NCBI GenBank assembly: GCA_020536535.1
Contig: JAHLWZ010000702.1
Location: 5,452 to 69,451 of the forward strand
Reading direction: 5' to 3'
Length of the DNA: 64,000 nt
Source of the DNA: Pelomyxa schiedti
Taxonomy: Eukaryota; Evosea; Pelobiontida; Pelomyxidae
The position numbers and the translations under genes were made by a program. Numbering within the stretch: position 1 is the first letter of the stretch; every line of letters starts with the position of its first letter. This document shows, in pieces, positions 34,808-46,396 of the stretch. A model generated the notes under the pieces. That model did not search any database, was not told the DNA's origin, and saw nothing but the letters and a program-made list of their open reading frames with translations.

Positions 34808-37800
34808 ATGACGGATTTGCTGCTGTCCAACACATCGTCACCATCACCACAATCAAAAGTATCAGAAAAACAAACAGCAACAACAAGCGGCAGTAGCACC
34901 GGCGTAGGGAGCCATAGTATAAATAATAAAAGTATCACCAACACCATTAGCACTAGTACCAGTAGTAATAGCTGCAACACGACAACAACACCGACACCGA
35001 CAGCCATCAGTTACACCAGCAACAACAACAACACCAACAACAACAGCGGTTGCGTGGGGATTGGATTACCCGCAACGGCACAACCGGGATCTGGGCTGCC
35101 ACCTCTGACGCAAGTAAATACGACCGGATCTATCGTAGTTACCGCACCAAGTTCTACCAATAGTATCAGTAGTGCGAACGCTTCGCCCGCCATGTCTTCA
35201 ATGTCGCCCTTGTTGGCTGCCGTTCTCCTTGGCGAGGAGGCACAGGCACCAGGACTGGGATCATCTTCGCCATCGTCGCCTCTGTGCATGACGTCGGCGC
35301 TGTCCCCTTCGCCCCCGACGTCGTCCCGATTTGTGCCCGATATCCCGCCGCCCTCTTCTTCTCAGTTGCAACAGCAGCAACTACAGCAACAGCTGCAGTT
35401 GCACCAGCAATTACAAGTGCAGATACAACAACACCAGCAAAGGCAGGAACAGCAGCAGCAACACAAGGTGGATGTGGATATGCAACAGAAAGCTGCCAAG
35501 CAAGAATTGTCACCTCAATCAAATAACCAGAGAAGAGGACCGGCTCATATACCTAGGCCTCAGCACTTGTTGTTACCTCCTACAACAGTTTCGACCTCAC
35601 CTTCTCCTCCTCCCTCACCCAAATCGCCCTCACCGACACACTTCCACTCTCCAGTGCCTTCACGCCCTACATCGCCAGCTCCACCCGTTCCAGTTATCTC
35701 TACCGATAGCGGTACAGTACCCGATATTATTGGAACAACCACACCTCTCTCCCAGTCTCCTCCACCCACTCTAGTAATTTCCATATGTAACCTTCCCCCA
35801 TTGCCACCACCCCCACCTCTTCCCCTTGAACAACACCCTTTGGTCGTACCAACGCAGCCAGCGCCGTTAAATCCAGCGTGTCTTCCGCCGCCACCTCTAC
35901 CTCGTAATGTCCCATTATTGTCTCCAACACTCCCACCATCTCCAGCACCTCTTCCTCCTCTCCCTACAGCTGTATTCACACATCCACCTGGAGCAAGTGA
36001 CCAGGGGACACTCACACAACATTCTATTTCCTCAGCCATTCCTGCTGACGTAACGTCACCTCGTATTGATATACCCCCTCCCCCTTTCCCCTATGTTGAT
36101 ATACCACCACCCCCTGATCTGCCGCACCAGACATCCCCTACCCACTCTCGCTCAGGCACTAACTCTATTGATAATTCTAGTTCCACCCCCTATGTTGAAG
36201 TACCACCTCCACCATTTCCGCAACTTGATTCTCTACCACCTCCACCTCCCCACCAAGATCCCCACCAAGAAAATATACCACCACCATTACAGCAAGACTA
36301 TATACCACCACCTCCACAAGTACAGCAGGATTATGTATCACCTTTTTTACCATCAGACTACGTATTGCCCTCACAACCGATGATGACTGTGTCAAGAGAC
36401 GGCCTTTCATCCAAGCATAAACCCTCACCTAAGCACCGCACAGCATCCCTTGATGACACCCTCATGAGTGCTGGAAGCCAACTTAAATCTTCTGCAGTAA
36501 TCAGTGCTCCTAAGAGGCAAACAAAAGCAGACCACGGGCCTTGGTGGCGGAAGTTTAACATTAAACGGAAGGGGGCCGAAATTCAAGTACTTTCCCTACT
36601 AAAAACTTACAAATTTACCTTATACATATCCTGTAGCCGCTTCCTTCCAGCACCCCAGGTTCCAATTCTACTCAGGTAACAGCTTCCTTGCAACCGTCAT
36701 CATATGATGAATGCGAGACCTGTGTTTCCGTTAACAGCAATAGCCCTCCTATACACTTGCTACTTGTTGATCACTATGCATATCCATGCCTAGTGTATTT
36801 TGTACAAATGCAGTATTCCGAATTACTACAAGAAATTATCTTGTGCCGAGAAGCTCTTTGTGGACATCACTTAGAGTACAACTTTGTTCTCCCTTTTAAA
36901 TCTGATTTAGTATCGCAGTGGGCATCTGGCCTTGCGCCTGTTCCAAGAGGCCCTGTCTAATTTCCCCCAAAACTTACGAGAAATTCTGAGCCAAGACTCG
37001 GTCATACAGGAGGACTCCCCTCAATTTTTAGATCTTGTATACCGCTATAAATACACAAGCCCAAATAATTATTGCCAAGATGGTTACCTTAACAATGGAT
37101 CATCTGTCAGAAGTACTCTATGAACCATTTATGGAAGAATATCCTCAATATCCCAAGCCTCACAAAAAACATGTAAATTACATGACTAAACAAATCCCCA
37201 AAAAAATGTACGCAAATTAAACAAATACAGAAAAATCATGGAACTAACAGGGAGGCAGAAGGTTCTCCGTATGTTCCCTTTCGAAGTTTATTTTCCTTTT
37301 AATCTTCTTGAACAGGGTTACTCCCTTTGACGTCACCTCAAGGTTTCTATCCAGTTTTGTCTAATTGCTACTTATTTACTTCTCCAGCCCTACTTCTGCA
37401 AAAAGATCCAGACCCTGTATTTGACAATTTTTTCTGCGTGATGTACTTATTTTAAACCTAGTGAAAGGCATGACCTCTGCTCCGTTCGGCATTGAAAGGG
37501 GTTCCTGCAATGCTAGTTCTGATGGAATAGTCTGCGATTGCAGTGCATACAGCGGTACCTTCTTGGGTTAGCTTCCCTTATTAGTCTGAAATACAGTAAC
37601 CACTTGCAACTAGGTGGCCCTTGCTTTGACTGTCACCATTTCCCGTCTAATCACACAACTGCCCAGACAACACCGAATGGAAATGTTAACAGCAACCCAC
37701 TATTGCCTCTCTCTGACGAGGGATCATCGGTTGTTCATGACAACTCGACTTCTGTTTCACAGCAAGGAACGCCTCCAACTGATCACAATGCACACCCAAA

Positions 37801-38984
37801 TATTCCCCCACCAGCGCTGTCCTCATCAGTTCCTTCATCCACAGAGCATTTTCACTCTTCACGTGAGTCCCCTTCTCCGCTTTGATCCATTTTTAACTGC
37901 AAGTACCTTACAGGACGATGGGTAATAGAACGAAAAGAAATTTCTCTTGTGCATGGTGACCCATGTGGGACAGGGAGGTTTGCAATTGTTTATAAAGGAG
38001 TATGGCGAGGCCAAACCGTAGCTGTACGAGTTCTTAAAGAACTGGACAAGAGGTCAGTGGATAATTTCCACATGGAAATGAAGCTGCTCACGTGTGTTCA
38101 CCTTTCAATTTAATTGTCCTACCCTCTTTTTAGGTCTCTCCGGTCTCCTCATCTATTGTATTTTTATGGTGCCGTTATAACTCCCCAAAGCAAAGTCATT
38201 ATTATGGAGTACTGTTCGAAAGGCAGTCTCAGAAAGTTGAAACAAAAACTTGTGAAACAAAATTTAATTTCCAATGCACAGACTCCTTCAAACCACAAGT
38301 AACTTCAAGTGGGATAATCTCTTTCAATACGCCATTGATGCATTGCATGGAGTAAGTTGTTTACATAATTGGAAACCTCAGATTCTCCATCGGAATCTCA
38401 CTAGCACAAACATTATGGTAGCTGATGATGGTAGTGCAAAAATAACGTAAGTGTACTTCATTTTCTTTGTATGCACTCAATTCCGTCACAGAGATTTTGT
38501 ACTTAGTAGACAAAACGATAATTCAGCCACATTTTATCGCGTGAAATCAAGTTGCGCGTTCACTTACTGCTGCCCTGTATCATCCCAGTCAATTTTTCGT
38601 CACTGAATGTTGCTTTAGGAAGTTTTCAAGGGTGAACCGTTCACGACTAAGTCCGACATTTATTCCTTTGGGATTATCTTGTGGGAGATGATTGTGTGCT
38701 GCCTCTGTGGTCACTATGAACGGCCTTTCACCGAATATACAAGCATAACCCTGGAATTTCAAATACTCATGCAAGTGGCCAAAACAGGATTGCGGCCAAC
38801 TATTCCCTCTACCTGCCCTCCAGAGTTAAGTGGCGTGCTAGAAATGTTGTGGTCACAAGATGCGAATGCGAGACCCAGTGCAGACCAGGCCATTGATATG
38901 ATGAATGAAGTCAAACGTAGCTATATGTCCAAGCAGAAGCAATGGGACAAGTTGATTTTCCGGGACAAAGAAAAGAAAAAGTGA
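34808..38984 (+). CDS. Proline/glutamine-rich TKL pseudokinase
   Basis: The first exon (ATG 34808, MTDLLLSNTSSPSPQ) encodes about 600 residues: Asn/Ser/Thr-rich, a Gln tract (35350-35480), then many IPPPPFPYVDIPPPP-type repeats. Exons from 36.6 to 37.9 kb form a linker with YDECETCVSV and ILSQDSVIQEDSPQFLDL. A kinase-like domain follows (37.92-38.98 kb): GTGRFAIVYKGVWRG, then VAVRVLKEL, MEYCSKGSLRKL, LHRNLTSTNIMV, TDFVLSR, YCCPEVFKG, SDIYSFGIILWEM and ANARPSADQAIDMM. The ATP-binding Lys is Arg, the HRD Asp is Asn and the DFG Gly is Val, so catalysis is unlikely. Frames across the introns at 36598 and around 38450 and 38580 were checked and agree. It may act as a scaffold or allosteric partner (inference). 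Confidence 0.8.
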
Positions 38985-39435
38985 GTTCACCTCCTTTCTG
39001 CCCGTTGTTAATCTTCTCACTAGGCACTGAACTCACAACACAACTTGTGCATAATTTTTGGTCAATTTTGTGAACTAAATTTTTCCTTCCTTGTCTATGA
39101 CCGCACTTCTTTATTTTCACTGGGCTCACACATTCTTACACCACTTCATTTGGTACTGCACACTTTACACAGTAAAATCAAAAACAAAAAGGTTTTTAGA
39201 AAAACTTTTGGTTACATGCAATATGGAACCAGTGGCGTTTCTTTACACTTGTGTTACACATCTTTTGGTGGAAGTGGTGGTGCTACAGGAGCCACAGGGC
39301 GCAGGATTGGCCTGTCCCCTAATGGTGCTGACTGGCGCATAGCGGCGCTGTTACTAGTGACCGCTAGGTCCCCAGGTTGTGCATTGGCCATACTAAGTAT
39401 CAAAATTAGCACGGTAAAAACTTGGAGGTAGGTTC
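38985..39435. other. Convergent intergenic region
   Basis: About 450 bp between the 3' ends of the pseudokinase and the RhoGAP genes. It contains a 128-codon plus-strand frame (39045-39431) with Phe/Leu-rich content typical of T-rich noncoding DNA. I see no gene here. Confidence 0.4.
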
Positions 39436-42400
39436 TTACTTTCTCCTTGCAATCTTCATTTGCAGCTCAGCCATTGGGGACATGCCCGTGGCAAATGACT
39501 GGGCACGTGGAAGTTCACCACCGGACATCATTGTAGCAGCCCGGCGTTTGGTAATTCCACCATCCAAAGCCCCTGTGCTTGTTCCTGGGGTGGTGGTGCC
39601 AAGTGGATTATTTGCGGCAGTATTTGATGGTGTGGCTGCGGATGATGCGGATGTTGGTGCTGATGCTGTTGTTGTTGGGCGTAGCTTGACACTATTTGGG
39701 GTGAATGGAACGAGTTTCAGGGGAGGTGGCGCATTCAGACCTCCTTCACTGGCACCGTGACTGCTTGGTAGAGTCCCGGGACTAGTGGAAGGCGGAGTGG
39801 CGGGAGGGGGCGGGGGAGGTGGTGGAGGTGGGGGAGGTGGGGCAGCTGCATTCTTATCGGGTTTCTTTTTGCTGGAATCTTTTTTTGGCTTCTTTTCAGT
39901 GTCTGGTGCTGAGGCGTCCTCTGGCTTGTCTTCTTTCCCTTTCTTCTTTTTCGTGTCTTTGATTTTTGACACCACTAGAGACCCAATTGTGTAATCGGTG
40001 ATACTTAGAATATCTGTTCCACTACCAAGGGGTGGTGTAGACGATGGTACTGGCGCGGGAGATGATGCTGAAACAGCAACAGCGTCAAGTAAATTGGCAA
40101 GATTTTCTTCTCTCTTGGCTTTCTGTAATGTGTTAGTAGGATTATATAATACAGGACAAAGTAGCTCCTTACTGCTTTTTCCCAAAGAGAAACCGGTAAG
40201 AGTTCCTAAAATACCATCAGAAATACGAAATGTATTTCAACATACCCCAAATAGCGCGGAATACCCATTTATCATCGATTCACAAACATAATTTGTAGCA
40301 TCAGAGGCCGCTGCTAGAGCCAAAGTTTCTTCACGGGGACGAAGAATTGTGGGTCCAAAGACAACAGCAAGATTTCTTGAAGTCATAAGGTTAACAGAGC
40401 TATTTGCTGCCACCTTGTAGTTTTTTAAATATTGCTATTATTAATACTCAAAGAAACCTTTGCAAGATATCTCATCAGGTAATGTAGAGATACGCGGTTA
40501 AGCAAAGGCAACTTCATCACTAATGCCTTTAAATTGTCAGTCACAGAACTTCCAGACTCTAGTTCACTATCAGATAAGGTTATGGGGAGATTAAAGGTAC
40601 TTGCTGCTTCAATGAAGTTGTCATAAAGATCAAATGTTAAGAGTGGATCTGGCAATTCCCGCAGATAAAGCTTTAGTACAGCAGCAACGGCATATGCGTC
40701 ATCAAATTCAGGAATGACCCCTTGTGTAAATTGAATAGGTTTGACACTTCTTTTGTTTTTGAAAAAAAAAACCTTTATTGAATTGGTCTTTGAGTGTCTG
40801 TAAACTAACCCCGGCAGCTGACAGTCGGAAAATTCCACTTTGAGAAACACCTTTGGAGATCTTGTAAGGCTAGCTTAATGAAAGGGGTACCATTGTTGTT
40901 TTCAAGGTATTCTATAGTTTTCGCAATGGGAGCTGGGTACATCTGACCAGACTTGATACAGCCCAAGTACAAAGGAAGGCCAAACACAGCTGGATTAGCT
41001 GTTTTTTGTGTTTGAGGTTTTTCTCAGAATGAATTTACTCTTACTCAGCTCATTGACAGTGGTAATTGCCGCCATAAAGCTGGTTGAAGTCTCAGTGGCT
41101 GCAAAGGCAATGCAGATACTTTTTTGCTTTTTATCCTGGGCATTGTGCAACTTGATTCCAAACTGGGCAGTTTTGGGACAATCTTTCTTTTCGATTTCCT
41201 TGGTCAAGTAAGACAACACTCTTTGAAATGTCATAAGGTTACCACAGCCTTGTACATGCTCAAATTTACTGAAGCGAGTTCCGGTTCTGTCTGTTGGTTC
41301 CAGGTAGGTTAAAAAAGTAAAGGAAGGGAGAAAGACCAGTGTAGAAAACACGTGTATGGTTCCACCAAAGAGAAAGCAAATAGCCTTTGCCCATTTCTTG
41401 TTACCAGTTTGCTTAAACTCCACATCCACAGGTAGGTGGTCTCCACAAGCCATAGCACGATCAATGGGATCATCAGACGCACTCAGAGCAGACAAGACGG
41501 AAGCAAGGGAAACCTTTGGTCCTTGGCTAATGCGAGACGACGGACTAGCATCAGCAACAGCCTCTGAAACTTCAGAGTCCGAATGAGCACCACCGGTATC
41601 TGGTTTTTCATGCACCACAACATTGCGAGGGGGAGGAGGCGGGCTCTCGTGGGGAGAGGGATCAGTGCGCCGAGGAAGCGGCGGCGGGGCCGTCAGTTCC
41701 GCATGAGGCGGCGGAGGCAGAGAAGTTTCTCTGGGAGCGCCCGGGTGCTCGGTGTTGCGAGGAGGTGGGGGTGGGGCGGGCCGCTCCCTGCTGGGAAGCA
41801 GGGGTGCAGAGCAGGCTAGGGCGGGAGGGGGCAGGACGCGGCCAGTTGGTCCCGTCAGTGACAAAGTAGGCGGAGCAGTGAGTGCAGGCGGGGCCGCGAG
41901 AGTCGGCTGCGCGGTGAGCGAGGGCGAGCGAGCAGAGAGAGGAGGGGGCGTGGTCAGGCTTGGTGGCTGGGTGAGTGCAGGGGGAGTAGGCGTCACCCCC
42001 GCATGTGGAGAGGTCAGAGAAGAAGCGGCAGTGCTGCTTGGTGGGAGGCAAAGTGGCGCAAGAGGGGCTAATGGTGGAACGGCGAGGGGAGAGACAGGCG
42101 ACGTGGACGGTGACGTGGAATTGCTCGACCCGCCGCCGGTGCTGCTGGTGCCCCCGCCCGTTGCCGCCGTGGCGACGTGCGAGACGTGGGGGGTGACGAT
42201 GAGCGGAGGGGGGGGCTGGGGCTGCGGCGTGACCAGCAGCCGCGGGGTGACGAGGGACGGGGGAGGGGCCAGGGCAGGAGGGGCCGCCAGCGGCACCAGG
42301 GGTGTCGGGGCCGGCAGGAGCGTGGTCGGCGGCGCCGTCAGCGCCGGGGGGAGCAGCAGCGCCGGCGGCGGTGTGGTGGCCCGTTGGGGCATGGACGCGA

Positions 42401-42704
42401 CAACACCTGTATCTGCCTTTTGCTGCTGTGGCTCCTGCCTCTGCTGAGGCCTGGCCCTCCCGGTTGCCCACGTCGTGGCAGGGGGAGCAGCAGTAGACGA
42501 CGAAGGGGGCGATGTAGACGGTGGGGTGTTGCTGGCGGCGCTCCGAGGCGACTCGGTCTCGGGAGGCGGGGGTGGGGGTGGTGGCTCGTCGTCCTCTGGG
42601 GGCGGGGGCGGTGGCGGCGTCCCTTCGTCGTCGCCGTCGCCCACGTGCGGCTCCCCGTGTTTGTGTCCTTTAGTGTGTGTAAGACGATGCAGGAGCGACG
42701 CCAT
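39436..42704 (-). CDS. PH-like and RhoGAP domain protein with proline-rich ends
   Basis: The first exon (42704 to about 40990) begins MASLLHRLTHTKGHKHGE, then GTPPPPPPPEDDEPPPPPP and about 350 Pro/Ala/Ser-rich residues at very high GC. A PH-like segment follows (about 41.45-41.0 kb; VDVEFKQTGNKKWAKAICF, AFAATETSTSFMAAI). The RhoGAP domain (40.99-40.3 kb) shows VFGLPLYLGC, YPAPIAKTIEYLENNNG, GIFRLSAAGVSLQTLKDQF with the Arg finger, VAAVLKLYLRELPDPLLTF and NLAVVFGPTILRP. The last exon has a KKKKGK basic tract, poly-Pro and SGGELPRAQSF. Reading frames on the two sides of a T10 run at about 40765 do not join by any GT-AG intron I can find: either an assembly indel or an unusual splice. Expected substrate: Rho/Rac GTPases. 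Confidence 0.85.
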
Positions 42705-42857
42705 GCCAACGGCCTACGGTGATTGCCTTTTATTTTTTTTTTGTTTTTCGTTTCTGCAAAAGGGTTTTTTTTTCCTTTTCGCTCCTATTCCATCTATTCG
42801 TTCTCCAAAAGGCAGTTCAAGATATCCTGTGATAAATTCCTTTTTGTTTGTGATGGG

Positions 42858-44391
42858 TCAAATGGTGCTTCCTTGCCACCATGTTGCGGTTCCGGGTAAG
42901 GAAACTTCATCCAGGTCGGCAACTTGTTGAGCCGAGAGTCTCCACCCAACGGCTCCTGCATTTTCAATTGCCTGCGCTTCGTTCTTGGCTCCTACAATGG
43001 GTATACAGCCTTTGCATATCACCCAATTGATAGCTACTTGTGAGAGTGTTTTGCCACCTTGTTCATCTGCTATACGTTGCATCACCTGAAGGATCTTCTC
43101 TAGAACTGGCCAGGTAACAGTGCCAAACTGTCTGTCACTTATGGTATCTTTTGTAAAGTTTGTAATTAGGTGCCAATCAGTAAGTGGTAATTTGTATGAG
43201 AGAGTTTGTGAAATTTTTTTTTTGTTCAAGATGTGAAACCTAGTGCTGCTTGTGACTTGTATTTTCCAGTAAGTCTGCCCATTGCAAGAGAACTGTAGGC
43301 AAGAATCTTTACACCAAGTTCGTTGCATCTCTTAATGAGGCCAGTTTCTACAGTATAATGTTTGTATCCAAGTTAAAGTTGAATGAAGTGTACTCTCAGG
43401 TAGTCGATGCAAAAGGCTGTACTCAATCTGGTTTGTTGCAAGAGCAACACCAAATCCTTGAAGGGCAGCATGTGTGCGCATTACCTGGTCAGTGTTATAG
43501 TTACTCACTCCTACTGTGCGAGTCAGTCCTTCTCTGGATTGAAGCGAATTAGAAAGAAATATAAATAAAGGAGTTCGTTCCTACTTTTGAACTTGTGCAA
43601 GAGCTTCAGCCCAAACCTCTACTTGACGAATACTGACAGCTGGGGAATGAACCTGGTACAAGTCGACCCACGGCCTCTTCAATCTCCCAAGGGATTCCAC
43701 AAGTGCATTCCTCAGATTTACCTACAATTTCGAGTCAGACAAGCTCTAGAAGAAAAAAGGAAATTATATAAACTTATTCAAGAGATAATGGAATAGCGCG
43801 AGCACAATGCGCAACCTGCCTGAACCTCCACGGCATAGGTATGAATTTGGTCGCGACTTGAATACTCTCAGCCGCAGCAGGATCCACCTTGGCCAGAGCC
43901 GCCACCGCCTCGGCAATGAACGCCTCGCTCCTGCCCGAGTTGTACACCTCGGCGGTGTCGAACGCCACGACCCCCCGCGCCACCGCCGCCCGCAGCGCCG
44001 CCGCGTTGTCCGTCCCGCTGTTGCCCTTGGTCCCCCACGCGGGCATCCCCAGCGACGACGTGTTGTCCGCTCCCCACGCCCACGTCCCGATTATCATCTC
44101 TCGCTCGTGTATGGGCCTGTACGCCCCCGTAGGCGCCGCTGCAGCCGTCGCTGTGGTAGTGGCAGAGGACGCGGAGGCCGAAGCTGTAGCGGTGGTAGGT
44201 GGCGCGGTAGCAATAGGAGTGGCCGCTGCCGAATCAGTTGCTGCAGCAGAGGAGGAGGAAGGGGCAGGGGGCGGGCTCGCGGCCGTGGCGGGAGCCTCGC
44301 CGGGAACAGCAGAAGGAGGGACAACGGATGTAGACGTGTGCTCTGTAGTCGTGGTGGTGCTACTTGCTGGTGCTTCCGTGTCGGTAGACAT
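42858..44391 (-). CDS. Aldo/keto reductase
   Basis: NAD(P)H-dependent oxidoreductase of the AKR superfamily. The first exon starts MSTDTEAPASSTTTT and has an 85-residue Ala/Thr/Ser/Pro leader, then EREMIIGTWAWG, VARGVVAFDTAEVYNSGRSE (catalytic Asp and Tyr), and IQVATKFIPMPW (catalytic Lys). The next exon has RPWVDLYQVHSPAVS (catalytic His), then VGVSNYNTDQV, ATNQIEYSLLHR, GVKILAYSSLAMG, LSQVAINWVICKGCIPIVG and ADLDEV. The full tetrad is present. Four or five short introns. The leader is low-complexity and unlike the rest in composition; it does not look like a standard targeting signal. Its start codon lies 62 bp from that of ornithine decarboxylase. Substrate cannot be told from sequence. 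Confidence 0.88.
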
Positions 44392-44453
44392 TTGATTGTG
44401 GAGAAGTAAGATCTGATGTAACCAAAATCTGTACAGCTAATATTAAAAAGAGG
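44392..44453. promoter_or_regulatory. Very short bidirectional promoter region (AKR / ornithine decarboxylase)
   Basis: Only 62 bp separate the two divergent start codons. Transcription signals for both genes must overlap here or lie within the coding ends. Confidence 0.45.
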
Positions 44454-46355
44454 ATGAACCGCCGGCAGCTGGAGAGCGTGGTGTGGCGAAAAATTGAGGT
44501 ACGTTGGTTGTTGGAGTACTAACATAACTTTATGTTTCCTTACGGAGGTCTAGGCGGATTACTTGGATTTGAAAGAGCCTTTTTGGTTGGTCAACTTAGA
44601 GACCATTGTTGAGCAGTACAATCAATGGAAACGAGTGTTTCCCATGGTGACTCCTTTCTATGGTACAACTTGGAAGTTCTTTTTTTTTTTTGTTAAATAT
44701 GTCTACAAGCTGTGAAATGCAACCCAAATCCTGGTGTTCTTCACACACTGGCACGTCTGGGTACTGGATTTGATTGTGCAAGCTATGAAGAGATGGATAA
44801 AGTTGTTGCTATGGGTGTCCCCCTGCACAAAATAATATTTGCAAATCCCACCAAAATGGATGAACACATCTTGCATGCAAAGGAACTGGGAGTAAAAAGG
44901 TAAGCCACAAAATCCCATTTTCCCCCTAACAGTTTCACAGAATGACGTTTGATAACGCAGACGAGTTGCACAAAATTGCCACCTTGTATCCAGAATCCGA
45001 GCTTCTTTTGCGCATAATCACAGATGACTCTCACTCAATGTGCAAATTTTCTGTTAAGGTATTTCTTATTTCACCCAACTGTATCCATCAAACCTTCTTC
45101 AGTTTGGTGCCGCTATGTCTGTCGTGCAAGAGTTACTCAGGTTCTTTCCCCACACCCCCACTCGAGTTTTGTACCACATCGAATCTAAAACTGTGTGTAC
45201 AACAAAGACTCGCAGCAGAGCTTCACCTGGGTGTAGTGGGTGTTAGCTTCCATGTTGGAAGTGGATGTGGGGATCCAACTGCCTTTGCGCGATCAGCTGC
45301 TGATGCACGCCAAGTGTTCGAAGTAAGTCGTGGGACTATTTTCTGGAGACTTACAAATCTTTATCTCGAATCAAGTGGGGTAAAGAGCTTGGCCTGAACA
45401 TGCATGTTTTGGATATTGGAGGAGGTTTTCAGGGAACTGATTTTGACCACCCCACCCTTACTGAGATAGCCGAGGTTTTCCAAAGATCAACACGCCTATT
45501 TTATTGAAGATTATCAAACAGGTTCTTTTGCCAGAGATAGAAAAATTTCCACCTGGAACAGACTTCATGGCCGAACCAGGGCGGTATTTTGTAACCAAGG
45601 TGAGATTTTAGTTGTCGTTCTAAGAGGACCATATAACCCAACCCGTAGTCGCACGTTTTGGCATGCAATATCTTCTCCAAACGTGCCGTGCGAGATGACA
45701 ATGGTAATATCATTCGATACCTGTATTATTGTAACGACGGAGTTTATCATGTATCCACCGCTATATTATTCACCATAGTCTCACTAGTTCTAGTCCTTTA
45801 ATTGCATTTTCTTTGATCACCAACATCCGGTAACTCCATTTCCCTGAGTTAGAGATTACTTACCTGAATCAGGTTCCCGTTGTCTTACCTCACCCAAATG
45901 CCACCAATCCAGTTGACTTCAGCAAAGATTACGAAACTTATATCTTTGGCCCAACCTGTGACAGTCTGGACTGTGTTTCAAAGGAGACCCGCCTTCCTGA
46001 GCTTGATGTAGGCCAATGGTGTGTCAGCATTCCAGAGTTTTCTTTTCTAAGGGTGGGAAAGGATATACTTTGAAAACATGGGAGCCTATACAGCCGCTGC
46101 ACAAACGAAATTCAATGGCTTCCTGGGTACAACTACATGCCATTACATATGGTAAATCCTCATCAAACTATCTCAAACAGCTCACTTCAACAAAGGGGAC
46201 CGAAATTTGTGGATAGCTTTATGGATTGCTTTGATGGAGACACTGTACAAGCTCCCATAACTCCATCGGTGCCCGCAACGAACACAACAACTACATCCAG
46301 TTCTACAACAACAGAGAATGCAGGTCAACCACAGGTCCACATGGTTGGTTGTTGA
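44454..46355 (+). CDS. Ornithine decarboxylase
   Basis: PLP enzyme making putrescine, first step of polyamine synthesis. Starts MNRRQLESVVWRKIE and continues ADYLDLKEPFWLVNLE. Key parts: FYAVKCNPNPGVLHTLARLG with the PLP Lys, GTGFDCASYEEMDKV, HVGSGCGDPTAF, LDIGGGFQGTDF, FMAEPGRYFV, NDGVYH, and the catalytic Cys segment FGPTCDSLDCVS. ENMGAYTAAAQTKFNGF is near the end. The catalytic Cys-Asp and PLP residues are intact, so it is an enzyme rather than an antizyme inhibitor. The last intron is 29 nt (gtaaatcc...aaacag) and joins to RGPKFVDSFMDCFDGD. A Thr/Ser/Asn tail of about 40 residues follows. At least ten introns. It converges on the phosphatase gene with a 41-bp gap. Confidence 0.92.
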
Positions 46356-46396
46356 GTACAGAAAAAAAATGTTTTGTTGGTCAAAATTCTTATTTT

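Noticed and set aside
41752..42447. 231-codon plus-strand frame
   Set aside because: Antisense of the proline-rich first exon of the RhoGAP gene; Gly/Val/Arg-rich, as expected from CCN codons read backwards.
39436..42704. Formin call for the poly-proline gene
   Set aside because: The conserved domains are PH-like and RhoGAP; no FH2 seen.
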